Origin: Deltaproteobacteria bacterium
GTDB taxonomy: Bacteria > Desulfobacterota > DSM-4660 > Desulfatiglandales > B25-G16
NCBI GenBank assembly: GCA_020355145.1
Contig: CP070660.1
Coordinates: 488,882 to 495,625, forward strand
Length of the DNA stretch: 6,744 bases
Direction of reading: 5' to 3'
In this document: piece after piece, positions 1 to 5,939 of the stretch
How positions within the stretch are numbered: position 1 is the stretch's first letter
How the letters are laid out: the number at the start of each line of letters is the position of its first letter
Made by a program: the position numbers and the translations under genes
The notes under the pieces: generated by a model
Database searches by the model: none
Seen by the model: the letters and a program-made list of their open reading frames with translations, nothing else
What the model was told of the DNA's origin: nothing

Positions 1-684
1 CAAGAGACGGGGACGGAGCCTATTTTTTATGCACTTGCAGTACTCGATAGGGATCAATCGGCCAAGATACTTAGAGACAAAATCCAGCAACTGGATCAGG
101 GCATAAAAGGGCTTCTAAACAGGGCTGAAGGTGAAGAGGATATGCTCGCCAAGGTAAAATATCTCAAACAGTCAATCCAGAAACACATCCTGCGGGAGGC
201 CTATGACGCTGAGCTTCGGATCGTCAGCACCTCTGGAACAGGTATCTCCTCACCAACCCATTTCACTGAAATAAAAAGTAGGCTGGAATCTATTCTGCTC
301 AGGGATTTCTTGATTGGGGTATCAGTTAAGGGCAGCCGGGCTGTTGAGATTCAGGAGGCCCTCGTTCAAGGATTAAATCAGCAGGGCTTCTCTATTGGTG
401 AAGATTTAAGCAGGGCAAAGGTGCTTGTCAGGGGAGCTGTTGAGATCAAAGACCTTGATAGAGGAACACCTGAGTGGAAATATGTTCAGTGGCGGACACA
501 TTTCGAGCTGGTTGATAAGAGAGGTGACTCTGTTTTCGGGAGTGTGAATAAGACAGGAAGGGAAGGACATCGTAGCCTTCCTCAGGCTGAAAACAGGGCA
601 GTTCGAAAGATACGAAAGGCCCTGACAACAGTAATTGCCGAGGAAATGAGGCAATATATCTTTTCCCAGCAGGAAAACCTATAG
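1..684 (+). CDS. LPP20-type envelope protein, 3' part (5' end outside window)
   Basis: The reading frame is open from base 1, with no start codon that looks genuine, and stops at TAG 682-684. The 227 visible residues are therefore the C-terminal part of a longer protein. An internal ATG at 142 has no good ribosome site and would cut into the conserved stretch, so I reject it as the start. The first visible residues (FYALAVLDRDQSAKILRDKI) resemble the end of the LPP20/LpoB-like lipoprotein domain, where a 'YALAVLDR' strand leads into a long helix. The similar segment of the lipoprotein encoded at 1731-2303 (LFSLCELD...YKELDSQVRDYV) can be lined up with it by eye, allowing small gaps. After the helix comes a mixed alpha/beta domain of about 140 residues that I do not recognise, with alternating strand-like segments (VLVRGAVEI, THFELVD). 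It is probably exported, but the signal peptide lies outside the window. Function is unknown; a role in outer-membrane or cell-wall maintenance is inferred only from family and neighbours. Confidence 0.7.
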   Translation, partial: QETGTEPIFYALAVLDRDQSAKILRDKIQQLDQGIKGLLNRAEGEEDMLAKVKYLKQSIQKHILREAYDAELRIVSTSGTGISSPTHFTEIKSRLESILLRDFLIGVSVKGSRAVEIQEALVQGLNQQGFSIGEDLSRAKVLVRGAVEIKDLDRGTPEWKYVQWRTHFELVDKRGDSVFGSVNKTGREGHRSLPQAENRAVRKIRKALTTVIAEEMRQYIFSQQENL

Positions 685-710
685 ATAGAGCACAAAGGTT
701 TGAACAAATT

Positions 711-717
711 GAGGGGG
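711..717 (+). promoter_or_regulatory. Ribosome binding site deciding the protease start
   Basis: GAGGGGG ends 6 bases before the ATG at 724 and only 3 bases before the ATG at 721. The spacing favours 724. The possible TTG start at 700 has no useful Shine-Dalgarno sequence upstream. Confidence 0.6.
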
Positions 718-723
718 AACATG

Positions 724-1728
724 ATGAGAAATAAAAGATTGAATAATGTTCTTTTATTGGTCATTATTATTGGTGTTTGGTTTTTTCCTGATACCAATTA
801 TGCCTTTGCCTTGACCCCAAAGGAGATCTACCAAAAGGCAAGTCCCGGGGTTGTATTCATATTTGCCTCTGAGGGCAGTAAAAGCGGAAACGGTGGCACT
901 GGATCAATTATCAGACAAGACGGGCTTGTTATCACCAACGCCCACATCTTAACCCGGAAGGATTCATCAAAACTACTGTCCAGTATCTGGGTTTTCTTGA
1001 AGCCTGAACGGGTAACCGGGAACCACCAGGCAGATCTGGTAAGACGTTACAAGGGTGAGGTTCTGGCATATGACGTGAAGCTGGATCTGGCCCTTGTCAA
1101 GATAAAAAATCCGGATGTGCCACTCACTAAAGTGGATTTCGGTGATTCAAACAGGGTTGGTGTCGGCGATCAAGCCTATGCCATTGGTCATCCTGAGCAG
1201 GGAGGTCTATGGAGTTTGACAACAGGTGTTATCAGTGCCCACAGAAGTGATTATGGCGGTGTCCCCGGCAAGAACCTGTTTCAGACAGAGGCAAGTATTA
1301 ACAGGGGCAACTCAGGAGGTCCTCTTCTGGATGAAAAGGCAGTTATGATTGGTATTAACTCCATGATTGCCAGGAAGGCGGCAGACGGTCTGGCAATCAC
1401 AGACATTAATTTTTCCATTAAATCCGAGGTGGCCCTAAACTGGTTGGGCAGGGTGGGTTACCGGCTCGCCTCTGTTAAGGCTGTCCCATCCGGAACAGGG
1501 CAAAAACCAGCGAACGAGGAGGTCGAAACCCCAAAGGAGCCTGCTCGGCCGCTGAAGGAGGTCGAAACCCCTAAGCGAAAACCCGTTAAAGAAAAAAAGA
1601 ATGGAAAGATTCTAACAAGAAAGAGGCCATATAACATGGATGAGTTGATTGCTGGGATGCAGGAGATGGAAGACTTGATGGAGGAGATGAGGGGAACGAT
1701 CGAAGAATTTAGGAGAAGAAGGAGGTAA
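724..1728 (+). CDS. Secreted HtrA-like (trypsin-fold) serine protease without PDZ domain
   Basis: This 334-residue protein has an N-terminal signal peptide: basic MRNKR, a hydrophobic stretch at about 9-21, and likely cleavage after AFA at residue 29. It should therefore act in the periplasm or at the envelope. The trypsin-fold S1C domain spans about 37-245. The catalytic triad is visible: His74 in TNAHIL, Asp121 in LDLALVKI, and Ser197 in NRGNSGGPLLD, so it is probably active. Classical DegP/DegQ/DegS proteins carry one or two PDZ domains next; none is seen here. Instead there is a Lys/Pro/Glu-rich linker (about 256-304) with the hexapeptide EVETPK twice, then a Met/Glu-rich helix (305-334) that looks like a short coiled coil and ends in five arginines. 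I chose ATG 724 for its ribosome site; ATG 721 is possible. It lies 39 bases after the preceding gene and 2 bases before the next, so it is probably co-transcribed with both LPP20-type genes. Family assignment is firm; the substrate is unknown. Confidence 0.88.
   Translation: MRNKRLNNVLLLVIIIGVWFFPDTNYAFALTPKEIYQKASPGVVFIFASEGSKSGNGGTGSIIRQDGLVITNAHILTRKDSSKLLSSIWVFLKPERVTGNHQADLVRRYKGEVLAYDVKLDLALVKIKNPDVPLTKVDFGDSNRVGVGDQAYAIGHPEQGGLWSLTTGVISAHRSDYGGVPGKNLFQTEASINRGNSGGPLLDEKAVMIGINSMIARKAADGLAITDINFSIKSEVALNWLGRVGYRLASVKAVPSGTGQKPANEEVETPKEPARPLKEVETPKRKPVKEKKNGKILTRKRPYNMDELIAGMQEMEDLMEEMRGTIEEFRRRRR
1517..1571 (+). repeat. 16-bp direct repeat in the protease linker
   Basis: AGGAGGTCGAAACCCC occurs at 1517-1532 and again, identically, at 1556-1571. 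The offset is 39 bases (13 codons), so both copies are in frame and encode EVETP followed by Lys. Identity at synonymous positions suggests a fairly recent tandem duplication in the disordered linker. Confidence 0.85.
1719..1725 (+). promoter_or_regulatory. Strong ribosome binding site overlapping the protease 3' end
   Basis: AAGGAGG lies inside the last codons of the protease gene and abuts its TAA stop (1726-1728). It is 5 bases before ATG 1731, which fixes that start and suggests translational coupling of the two genes. Confidence 0.75.
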
Positions 1729-1730
1729 TC

Positions 1731-2303
1731 ATGAAACCAAAATGGATGAAAACTCTATGTATTTCCCTTGGTGTAGGGCTCCTGTTTTTTGTGGGTTGTG
1801 CGGGAAAGCAACCAGGTGCTATTGCTCCTGCAGGACCTGCCTGGGTTAATAAGGGAAGTGGGGCATTTGATGTGGATAAGGGAAAGGTCTTCTACGGAGT
1901 GGGTATTGCCTCGGGGATCAAGAACCGGGCCCTGTTAGTATCGACTGCAGACAATAGGGCTCGTGCAGAGGTCGCCAAGATTCTTGAGACCTATGTGGCT
2001 GTCCTGGCCAAGGATTACATGGCCTCAACAACCGCCGGGGACATGTCCGCCTCTTCAGAAGAGCAGCATGTAGAGCAGGCATTGAAGACCTTTACAAAAA
2101 CTACCCTCCATGGGGCCAGAATTATAGACCATTGGAGGGATCCTGCAGATGGATCACTTTTCTCCCTCTGTGAACTGGACCTGCTTGCCTTCAAGAGTGC
2201 ATTGGATGAATACAAGGAATTGGACAGCCAGGTGAGGGACTACGTAAGGCAGAATGCAGAAAAGCTGCACGGTCAGCTTGAAGAGATGGAACAAGCCAGG
2301 TAA
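1731..2303 (+). CDS. LPP20-family lipoprotein
   Basis: This is a 190-residue lipoprotein. The N-terminus has basic residues (K2, K4, K7), a hydrophobic stretch and a lipobox-like FVGC. Cys23 is the probable lipidated residue, although Phe rather than Leu at -3 makes the box slightly atypical. A Pro/Ala/Gly-rich tether (about 24-37) follows, then the LPP20-like domain: PAWV near residue 36, a strand reading VFYGVGIA, and a long helix rich in Ala and Arg (NRARAEVAKILETYV) at about 75-90. The C-terminal strand (SLFSLCELDL) and a charged helix (about 158-189) close the domain. It should be anchored in the inner or outer membrane and face the periplasm. LPP20-family proteins are surface or outer-membrane-associated lipoproteins of mostly unknown function. 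It is the last gene before a strong terminator, and the partial gene at the window start seems to encode a related domain. Confidence 0.82.
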   Translation: MKPKWMKTLCISLGVGLLFFVGCAGKQPGAIAPAGPAWVNKGSGAFDVDKGKVFYGVGIASGIKNRALLVSTADNRARAEVAKILETYVAVLAKDYMASTTAGDMSASSEEQHVEQALKTFTKTTLHGARIIDHWRDPADGSLFSLCELDLLAFKSALDEYKELDSQVRDYVRQNAEKLHGQLEEMEQAR

Positions 2304-2338
2304 TAAGCCACTTCCTCATCCTGCAACCCTTTCCTAAG

Positions 2339-2376
2339 AAAAGCCACCCCCATGTATAAAGGGGGGTGGTTTTTTT
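2339..2376 (+). terminator. Rho-independent terminator of the lipoprotein/protease operon
   Basis: CCACCCCC (2344-2351) pairs perfectly with GGGGGTGG (2362-2369) around a 10-base loop and is followed by seven T (2370-2376). A G:U pair and A:T pairs between 2339-2342 and the T run can extend the stem. It begins about 35 bases after the lipoprotein stop, so it ends that operon and insulates the transporter operon downstream. Confidence 0.93.
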
Positions 2377-2399
2377 GTCTTTAGGGGTAAATAAAGGAT

Positions 2400-2429
2400 T
2401 TGACAATCTAATAATCAGGGAGTTATAGG
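2400..2429 (+). promoter_or_regulatory. Probable sigma70-type promoter of the transporter operon
   Basis: A perfect TTGACA -35 box (2400-2405) is followed after 18 bases by TATAGG (2424-2429), which matches four of six positions of the -10 consensus. It lies just after the terminator and about 80 bases upstream of the binding-protein start, where an operon promoter is expected. The -10 box is weak, so activation or an alternative start site is possible. No clear operator dyad was seen in the 5' leader (2430-2498). Confidence 0.55.
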
Positions 2430-2498
2430 TAGGGGCGTCTACCTTTCCACCGAAAATTATATCCCGTCTTGTCTATTAGCTGTAATGCTCAGATAAAA

Positions 2499-2505
2499 GG
2501 GAGGG
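2499..2505 (+). promoter_or_regulatory. Ribosome binding site deciding the binding-protein start
   Basis: GGGAGGG ends 6 bases before ATG 2512 but only 3 bases before GTG 2509, so ATG 2512 is the better start. Confidence 0.65.
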
Positions 2506-2511
2506 ACAGTG

Positions 2512-3783
2512 ATGAAGACAAGAACCCTTGCAAATCTGGTCATACTGTTAGCAGTCTTCTTTGTACTGCCAATCCATTCAGCCTTGGCAGTTAAACCTAT
2601 TGTCATAGGGTGCCCACTAGCTACGTCCTTTGTCTATGGCTGGACTTCGGAGAGGGCAATCACCCTGGCCATTGAGGAGATCAATAAAGCAGGTGGTGTC
2701 GATGTGGCGGGCATGAAAAGGCCATTTAAGGTGGAGGTCATCGATACCCGGGATTTAGAGCCAGGGGTGCCGGTAAGCGAGGCCCTCCTGGCCGTGGAAA
2801 AGCTAATCCTTGAAAAAAAGGCGGATTTCATTATGGGAGGGCCTCTAAGGTCCGAGGCCGCATTGGCGGCTATGGATCTGCTGTCCAAATACAAAAAGGT
2901 ATCAATACTTACAGCCGGTGTCCTAACCCCCAAGTACCATGCCAGGGTTGCCAAGGGGTATGAGAGGTTCAAGTACTGTTTCAGGATAACCGGCGAGGCC
3001 AAGTGGATGGTAGTTGGGGAGATCGTCCCCTGTCTGGTGGAGATCGAGAAGAAGTATGGCCTAAACAGGTTGTTTATAATGGTACAGGATGTGGCCCATG
3101 CACGAGCAGGCGGAGGTATAATCGCAAAGGTAATGGCAAAGAAGGGCTGGCATGTCGTAGGTAAGCCAGAGATATATCCTACAGGAACAACGGACTTTTC
3201 TATGGGTCTGATTAAGGCCAAGAAGGAAAAGGCCCAGGTCATCCTCATCTGGATGGATATGCCTGAGACATCAATCCTCCTCAAACAGTGGTATGACATG
3301 AGGATACCGGCCCTTCCCTTTGGCTCTATCATTGCAGCCGCTGAACAGCCCGGTTTCTGGAATGCCACTGAAGGAAAGGGAGAATACTGTCTGGCCAATG
3401 TGGTCAATGCAGGCAATGCCCCATCCAATGCCACACCATGGACAATGCGATTTGTTGAGGCATACAAAAAGAGGTGGAATATAGAACCTGAAGGATACGG
3501 CACATCAACAAGTTACATGGCCCCTTATGTCCTCAAGGATGCTATTGAGAGGGCTGGTTCCCTTCGACCAGATGCCGTGATAGAGGCACTTGAAAAGACC
3601 GATATGATGGGTGTTTATGGGAGGATCAGGTTCGATCCAAGGAGCCACCAGGTCATCCCGAGTGTGGATCCCGAACAAGGTGCTGTTGGGACCATCTTCC
3701 AGTGGCAGGCTGGGAAAAGGGTGGTTGTCTTCCCCAAAAAGATAGCCATGGGTGAGATCAGGCTTCCTCCGTGGATGCAGTAA
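2512..3783 (+). CDS. Periplasmic substrate-binding protein of a Liv-type (HAAT) ABC importer
   Basis: This 423-residue protein has a clear Sec signal peptide: KTR at the N-terminus, a hydrophobic core at about 9-20, and cleavage after ALA at residue 26. The mature protein has the two-lobed type I periplasmic-binding fold (Peripla_BP_6, LivJ/LivK relatives). It opens with PIVIGCPL, followed by a helix (ERAITLAIEEINKAGGV) and the strand FKVEVIDTRD. Typical later elements are GGPLRSEA (109-116), the TAGVLTP loop (134-140), and a second-lobe segment with TDFSMGLIKAKKEKAQVILIW. The tail ends LPPWMQ, a kind of ending I associate with this group. It captures the ligand in the periplasm and delivers it to LivH/LivM, encoded after the 276-base gap. 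At the two positions where LivJ-like proteins usually carry Ser/Thr-rich ligand loops the sequence differs, so the substrate is open: branched-chain amino acids, other amides or aromatic/aliphatic acids. The family is secure; a livJ or livK symbol would overstate specificity. Confidence 0.9.
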   Translation: MKTRTLANLVILLAVFFVLPIHSALAVKPIVIGCPLATSFVYGWTSERAITLAIEEINKAGGVDVAGMKRPFKVEVIDTRDLEPGVPVSEALLAVEKLILEKKADFIMGGPLRSEAALAAMDLLSKYKKVSILTAGVLTPKYHARVAKGYERFKYCFRITGEAKWMVVGEIVPCLVEIEKKYGLNRLFIMVQDVAHARAGGGIIAKVMAKKGWHVVGKPEIYPTGTTDFSMGLIKAKKEKAQVILIWMDMPETSILLKQWYDMRIPALPFGSIIAAAEQPGFWNATEGKGEYCLANVVNAGNAPSNATPWTMRFVEAYKKRWNIEPEGYGTSTSYMAPYVLKDAIERAGSLRPDAVIEALEKTDMMGVYGRIRFDPRSHQVIPSVDPEQGAVGTIFQWQAGKRVVVFPKKIAMGEIRLPPWMQ

Positions 3784-4059
3784 TTCACAGAAACTTGGAA
3801 ACTCACAATCTTATATCTGTTGGTGGTTACCATTTAGTGGCTGACAAAATCAGGTTAGATTTCGGTTGAGTCAAATGGTTGCGGTTGCGCGTCTCGTATC
3901 GGGATTCGCACAGCGGTTATAGATGACGCCAATTGTATAACTTGTTGCTTGCTGCAAATTCAGCCAACGCAAGGAGCAACAGAACCGAGTGACGGTAGAC
4001 GAAACTAGCAGCGCAACCGAGTAACTAATGACCAATGACAAGGGGGCCAACACATGTAG
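3784..4059 (+). other. CpG-rich intergenic segment with inverted and short tandem repeats
   Basis: This 276-base gap divides the binding-protein gene from livH, and no credible gene is seen on either strand. By hand count, 3861-4020 contains 15 CpG dinucleotides, against 1 in the first 160 bases of livH after its start region (4081-4240) and 4 in the last 160 of the binding-protein gene (3621-3780). At the left end is an imperfect tandem octamer (GAAACTTG, GAAACTCA at 3790-3805). At the right end is a tandem heptamer (TAATGAC, CAATGAC at 4026-4039). AACCGAGT occurs twice (3983-3990 and 4015-4022). No T-tailed terminator is visible. It may be a decayed dispersed repeat or insertion remnant, or a structured leader that sets the ratio of binding protein to permease. 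Neither is proven. Confidence 0.6.
3882..4019 (+). repeat. Inverted repeats inside the intergenic segment
   Basis: CGGTTGCGC (3882-3890) is perfectly inverted as GCGCAACCG (4011-4019), enclosing 120 bases. Two smaller dyads are nested inside. GTTATA (3916-3921) pairs with TATAAC (3936-3941). GTTGCT plus TGC (3944-3952) pairs with GCA plus AGCAAC (3969-3980), with a three-base bulge. CGTCT (3889-3893) can also pair with AGACG (3997-4001). The nesting suits a branched RNA or a palindromic element remnant. Arms this short can arise by chance. Confidence 0.45.
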
Positions 4060-4062
4060 ATG
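4042..4062 (+). promoter_or_regulatory. Unusual livH initiation region: SD followed by ATG-TAG-ATG
   Basis: GGGGG (4042-4046, preceded by AA) is the only Shine-Dalgarno-like sequence. It lies 7 bases before ATG 4054, an ideal distance, but that ATG is followed at once by TAG (4057-4059). The livH ATG at 4060 is in the same frame directly after the stop and 13 bases from the SD, which is long. Initiation at 4060 may be inefficient, or may depend on re-initiation after a start-stop event. Confidence 0.6.
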
Positions 4063-4926
4063 GATATCCTTATCTATGGAATTATAAACAGTGTTTCACT
4101 GGCCTTAATAGCCATTGGCTTCACCTTAGTTTATGGAATCAGTAGGCTACCCAATTTCGCCCATGGTGCACTATATGTGGCAAATGGCTTTATAGTCTGG
4201 AGCCTCTTAAACATCCTCCAGATAAACTATATCCTCAGTATCATCCTGTCCCTCATTATCACAGGAATAATCGGCGCTGCTATCTACCAGTTTATCCTCA
4301 TTCGGGTTAGGGGAATGGCTACCTCGGAGATCATCGCCTCTTATGCCATTGGCCTTGCTATACTGGAAGGCTTCAGGTGGGGAGGCTTTAAGGGTATGAC
4401 CTATACCCTCCCTGTATTCATTGAGGGCTCTATCGAAATAGCAGGCATACCAGTGGATTTTCAGCGCATCCTTGCAGTCCTAATCGGGGGCCTCGCGATC
4501 TTTCTCCTGTGGCTCTTCACCCACTATAACAGAATTGGCCTTGCCCTCAGGGGTATGGCCCAGGATGAAAGGGCTGCCATGATGCTTGGCATAGATTCCG
4601 ATTTGATGGCATTAATAGCCATGGCCCTTGGATCCATCCTTGCTGGGTTAGCAGGAGTTGTCCTGTTACCCATGGGCAATATAGTGGTAGAGGCTGGATA
4701 CAATGTCTTGATCCTGGCCATAGCCGTCTGCATTGTAGGTGGCCTGGGAAGTTGGGTCGGTGCTGTGCTTGCCGCCTTTATGATAGGATTTGCCCAGATA
4801 ATCACCGTGCGCTATATAGCATCCCACTTCCATATGGTGGTGGCCCTTTTGGCCATTATTATTACCTTGATATTAAGGCCCTCGGGGATCTTCGGCAGAC
4901 AAAAGCAGCTGGAGGAGAGGGTTTAG
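4060..4926 (+). CDS. livH: Liv-type ABC importer inner-membrane permease LivH
   Basis: This 288-residue, highly hydrophobic protein has about eight membrane segments, at roughly 4-26, 38-56, 57-80, 93-112, 137-153, 180-205, 212-238 and 248-276. The N-terminus has the LivH hallmark: a helix with NSVSLALIAIGFTLVYG, then LPNFAHGALY. The cytoplasmic EAA-like loop that docks on the ATPase is at about 160-178 (GLALRGMAQDERAAMMLGI), followed by ILAGLAGVV. The C-terminus ends in LILRPSGIFG, also family-typical. Length matches LivH. It pairs with LivM, encoded 2 bases downstream, to form the channel that accepts ligand from the binding protein. ATG 4060 is the only sensible start: a TAG lies immediately upstream in frame, and the resulting N-terminus fits the family. 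The ribosome site is badly placed for it, as described in the separate entry. The family call is certain; the transported substrate is not. Confidence 0.95.
   Translation: MDILIYGIINSVSLALIAIGFTLVYGISRLPNFAHGALYVANGFIVWSLLNILQINYILSIILSLIITGIIGAAIYQFILIRVRGMATSEIIASYAIGLAILEGFRWGGFKGMTYTLPVFIEGSIEIAGIPVDFQRILAVLIGGLAIFLLWLFTHYNRIGLALRGMAQDERAAMMLGIDSDLMALIAMALGSILAGLAGVVLLPMGNIVVEAGYNVLILAIAVCIVGGLGSWVGAVLAAFMIGFAQIITVRYIASHFHMVVALLAIIITLILRPSGIFGRQKQLEERV
4911..4920 (+). promoter_or_regulatory. Ribosome binding site fixing the livM start
   Basis: GGAGGAGAGG in the last codons of livH lies 8 bases before ATG 4929. It rules out the longer reading frame that stays open upstream inside livH, and suggests coupling of livM translation to livH. 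Confidence 0.75.
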
Positions 4927-4928
4927 GG

Positions 4929-5939
4929 ATGATTGAAGAGCGGAGGAAGGAGAGGTTAGATAGGGGCATAAAGGTACGCTCAGAGGGTATATATGCCATC
5001 TCCTCATGGGAAGAGATGGCCTATCTTCTTCTACCACGGCTTTTCCTGATAAGTGGGATGCTTGCCCTTCCATTGGTCATGCCCGGCCTTTATTGGCAAA
5101 GGGTCATATCCATTGTGGGTATCTATTCATTGCTTGCCCTGGGATTTGATTTCTTGGCCAATTTCGTCGGACTGGTATCCTTGGGAGGCGCCTTCTTTAT
5201 AGGGACCGGCGGATATATAGCAGCGATCCTCAACACATCATTCGGCTTACCCCCGGTAGTTACCATCCCTGTGGCCACCATAGTAGGTGCGGGTACCTGC
5301 ACCTTGCTCCTTTACCCTTGCCTCCCCCTCAGGGGGGTCTACTTTGCTATCGTAACCCTGATGTATCCACTAGTTTTTGCTCGGATCATAGAGGCATTGA
5401 ACATCCTCGGAGGTACTGATGGCATAGTTGGTGTTGCAAGTTTTCCCAATCGCTGGATTGAGCAGTATTGTATCCTGATAACAGTGATCATCTCCCTTTT
5501 TGGGCTGAGGAGGTTGGTAAATGAGGATATCGGATTGGTATTTAGGGGTGTAAAGGATAACGACCAGGCAGTCAAGGCATCTGCCTTAAGCATAAATCTC
5601 TATAAATCCATCACCGTATTTATTGCATCTGCCCTGGGATGCCTTGGTGGTGCCTATCTTGTCCATATCTATATGTGGTCTGGGATATCCCAGTTCGCCC
5701 TGGATTTTTCTATCATACCTATAGCCGCAACAGTTATAGGGGGAGGTGGTACCCTGGTAGGACCAATACTAGGCTGTTTTATCCTGGTGCCTATCTCGGA
5801 GTTGTTGAGGGCATTTGGTACCCTGAGGATAGTCTTCTATTCGCTAATCTTGGTTGCCTTTATCGTATTCAGGAGCGAGGGGATAGTGGTTTATGCGCAG
5901 CGGAGATATCATCAGTTTGAAAGGTGGGTAAGGGTATGA
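4929..5939 (+). CDS. livM: Liv-type ABC importer inner-membrane permease LivM
   Basis: This 336-residue membrane protein is the second permease half. It starts with about 30 charged, presumably cytoplasmic residues (MIEERRKERLDRGIKV...). Hydrophobic segments follow from about residue 32, the first reading LLLPRLFLISGMLALPLV. The LivM signature at 81-99 reads GLVSLGGAFFIGTGGYIAA; many relatives have His where the second Gly of 'LGG' stands. A later conserved stretch reads LRGVYFAIVTL and is followed by GGTDGI. The EAA-like ATPase-docking loop starts at about 202 (GLVFRGVKDNDQAVKASALSI). The glycine-rich segment VIGGGGTLVGPILG precedes the last membrane spans. I chose ATG 4929 for its strong ribosome site. 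The frame is open back to about 4752, but that part overlaps livH and reads as shadow sequence. The 3' end overlaps livG by four bases (ATGA), so the two are translationally coupled. It works with LivH as the heterodimeric channel. Confidence 0.95.
   Translation: MIEERRKERLDRGIKVRSEGIYAISSWEEMAYLLLPRLFLISGMLALPLVMPGLYWQRVISIVGIYSLLALGFDFLANFVGLVSLGGAFFIGTGGYIAAILNTSFGLPPVVTIPVATIVGAGTCTLLLYPCLPLRGVYFAIVTLMYPLVFARIIEALNILGGTDGIVGVASFPNRWIEQYCILITVIISLFGLRRLVNEDIGLVFRGVKDNDQAVKASALSINLYKSITVFIASALGCLGGAYLVHIYMWSGISQFALDFSIIPIAATVIGGGGTLVGPILGCFILVPISELLRAFGTLRIVFYSLILVAFIVFRSEGIVVYAQRRYHQFERWVRV

Noticed and set aside
700..723. TTG start at 700 for the protease
   Set aside because: It has no suitable Shine-Dalgarno sequence. 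It would add eight residues before an otherwise standard signal peptide, while GAGGGGG (711-717) is well spaced for ATG 724.
2634..3503. 289-codon open frame antisense to the binding-protein gene
   Set aside because: It is a shadow of a well-supported gene. The translation (Pro/Ser/Ala-rich, no recognisable domain) mirrors the codon structure of the sense gene, and no ribosome site or promoter supports it.
3823..3838. TGGT-GGTT-ACCA hairpin after the binding-protein gene as a terminator
   Set aside because: The stem is only four base pairs and no T run follows. It cannot be called a terminator or attenuator.
3936..3941. TATAAC as a -10 box for an internal livH promoter
   Set aside because: It matches the consensus well, but no acceptable -35 sequence lies 16-18 bases upstream, and it is half of an inverted repeat. 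An internal promoter is possible but not supported.
3871..4053. 60-codon minus-strand frame in the intergenic segment
   Set aside because: The translation is a mix of hydrophobic and Arg/Thr stretches without a domain. It runs through the inverted repeats and has no ribosome site, so it is unlikely to be a gene.
4752..4928. Upstream extension of the livM frame
   Set aside because: It overlaps livH, would start at TTG without a ribosome site, and its translation (Cys-rich, then mixed) is unlike any permease N-terminus. ATG 4929 has a strong site.
5639..5920. 93-codon + strand frame inside livM
   Set aside because: It is out of frame within a clear permease gene. The Tyr/Arg/Trp/Cys-rich product is typical shadow sequence.
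5924..5935. GTG start for livG
   Set aside because: ATG 5936 gives the classical ATGA overlap with the livM stop and a correctly spaced AAGGTGG. The four extra residues have no family support.
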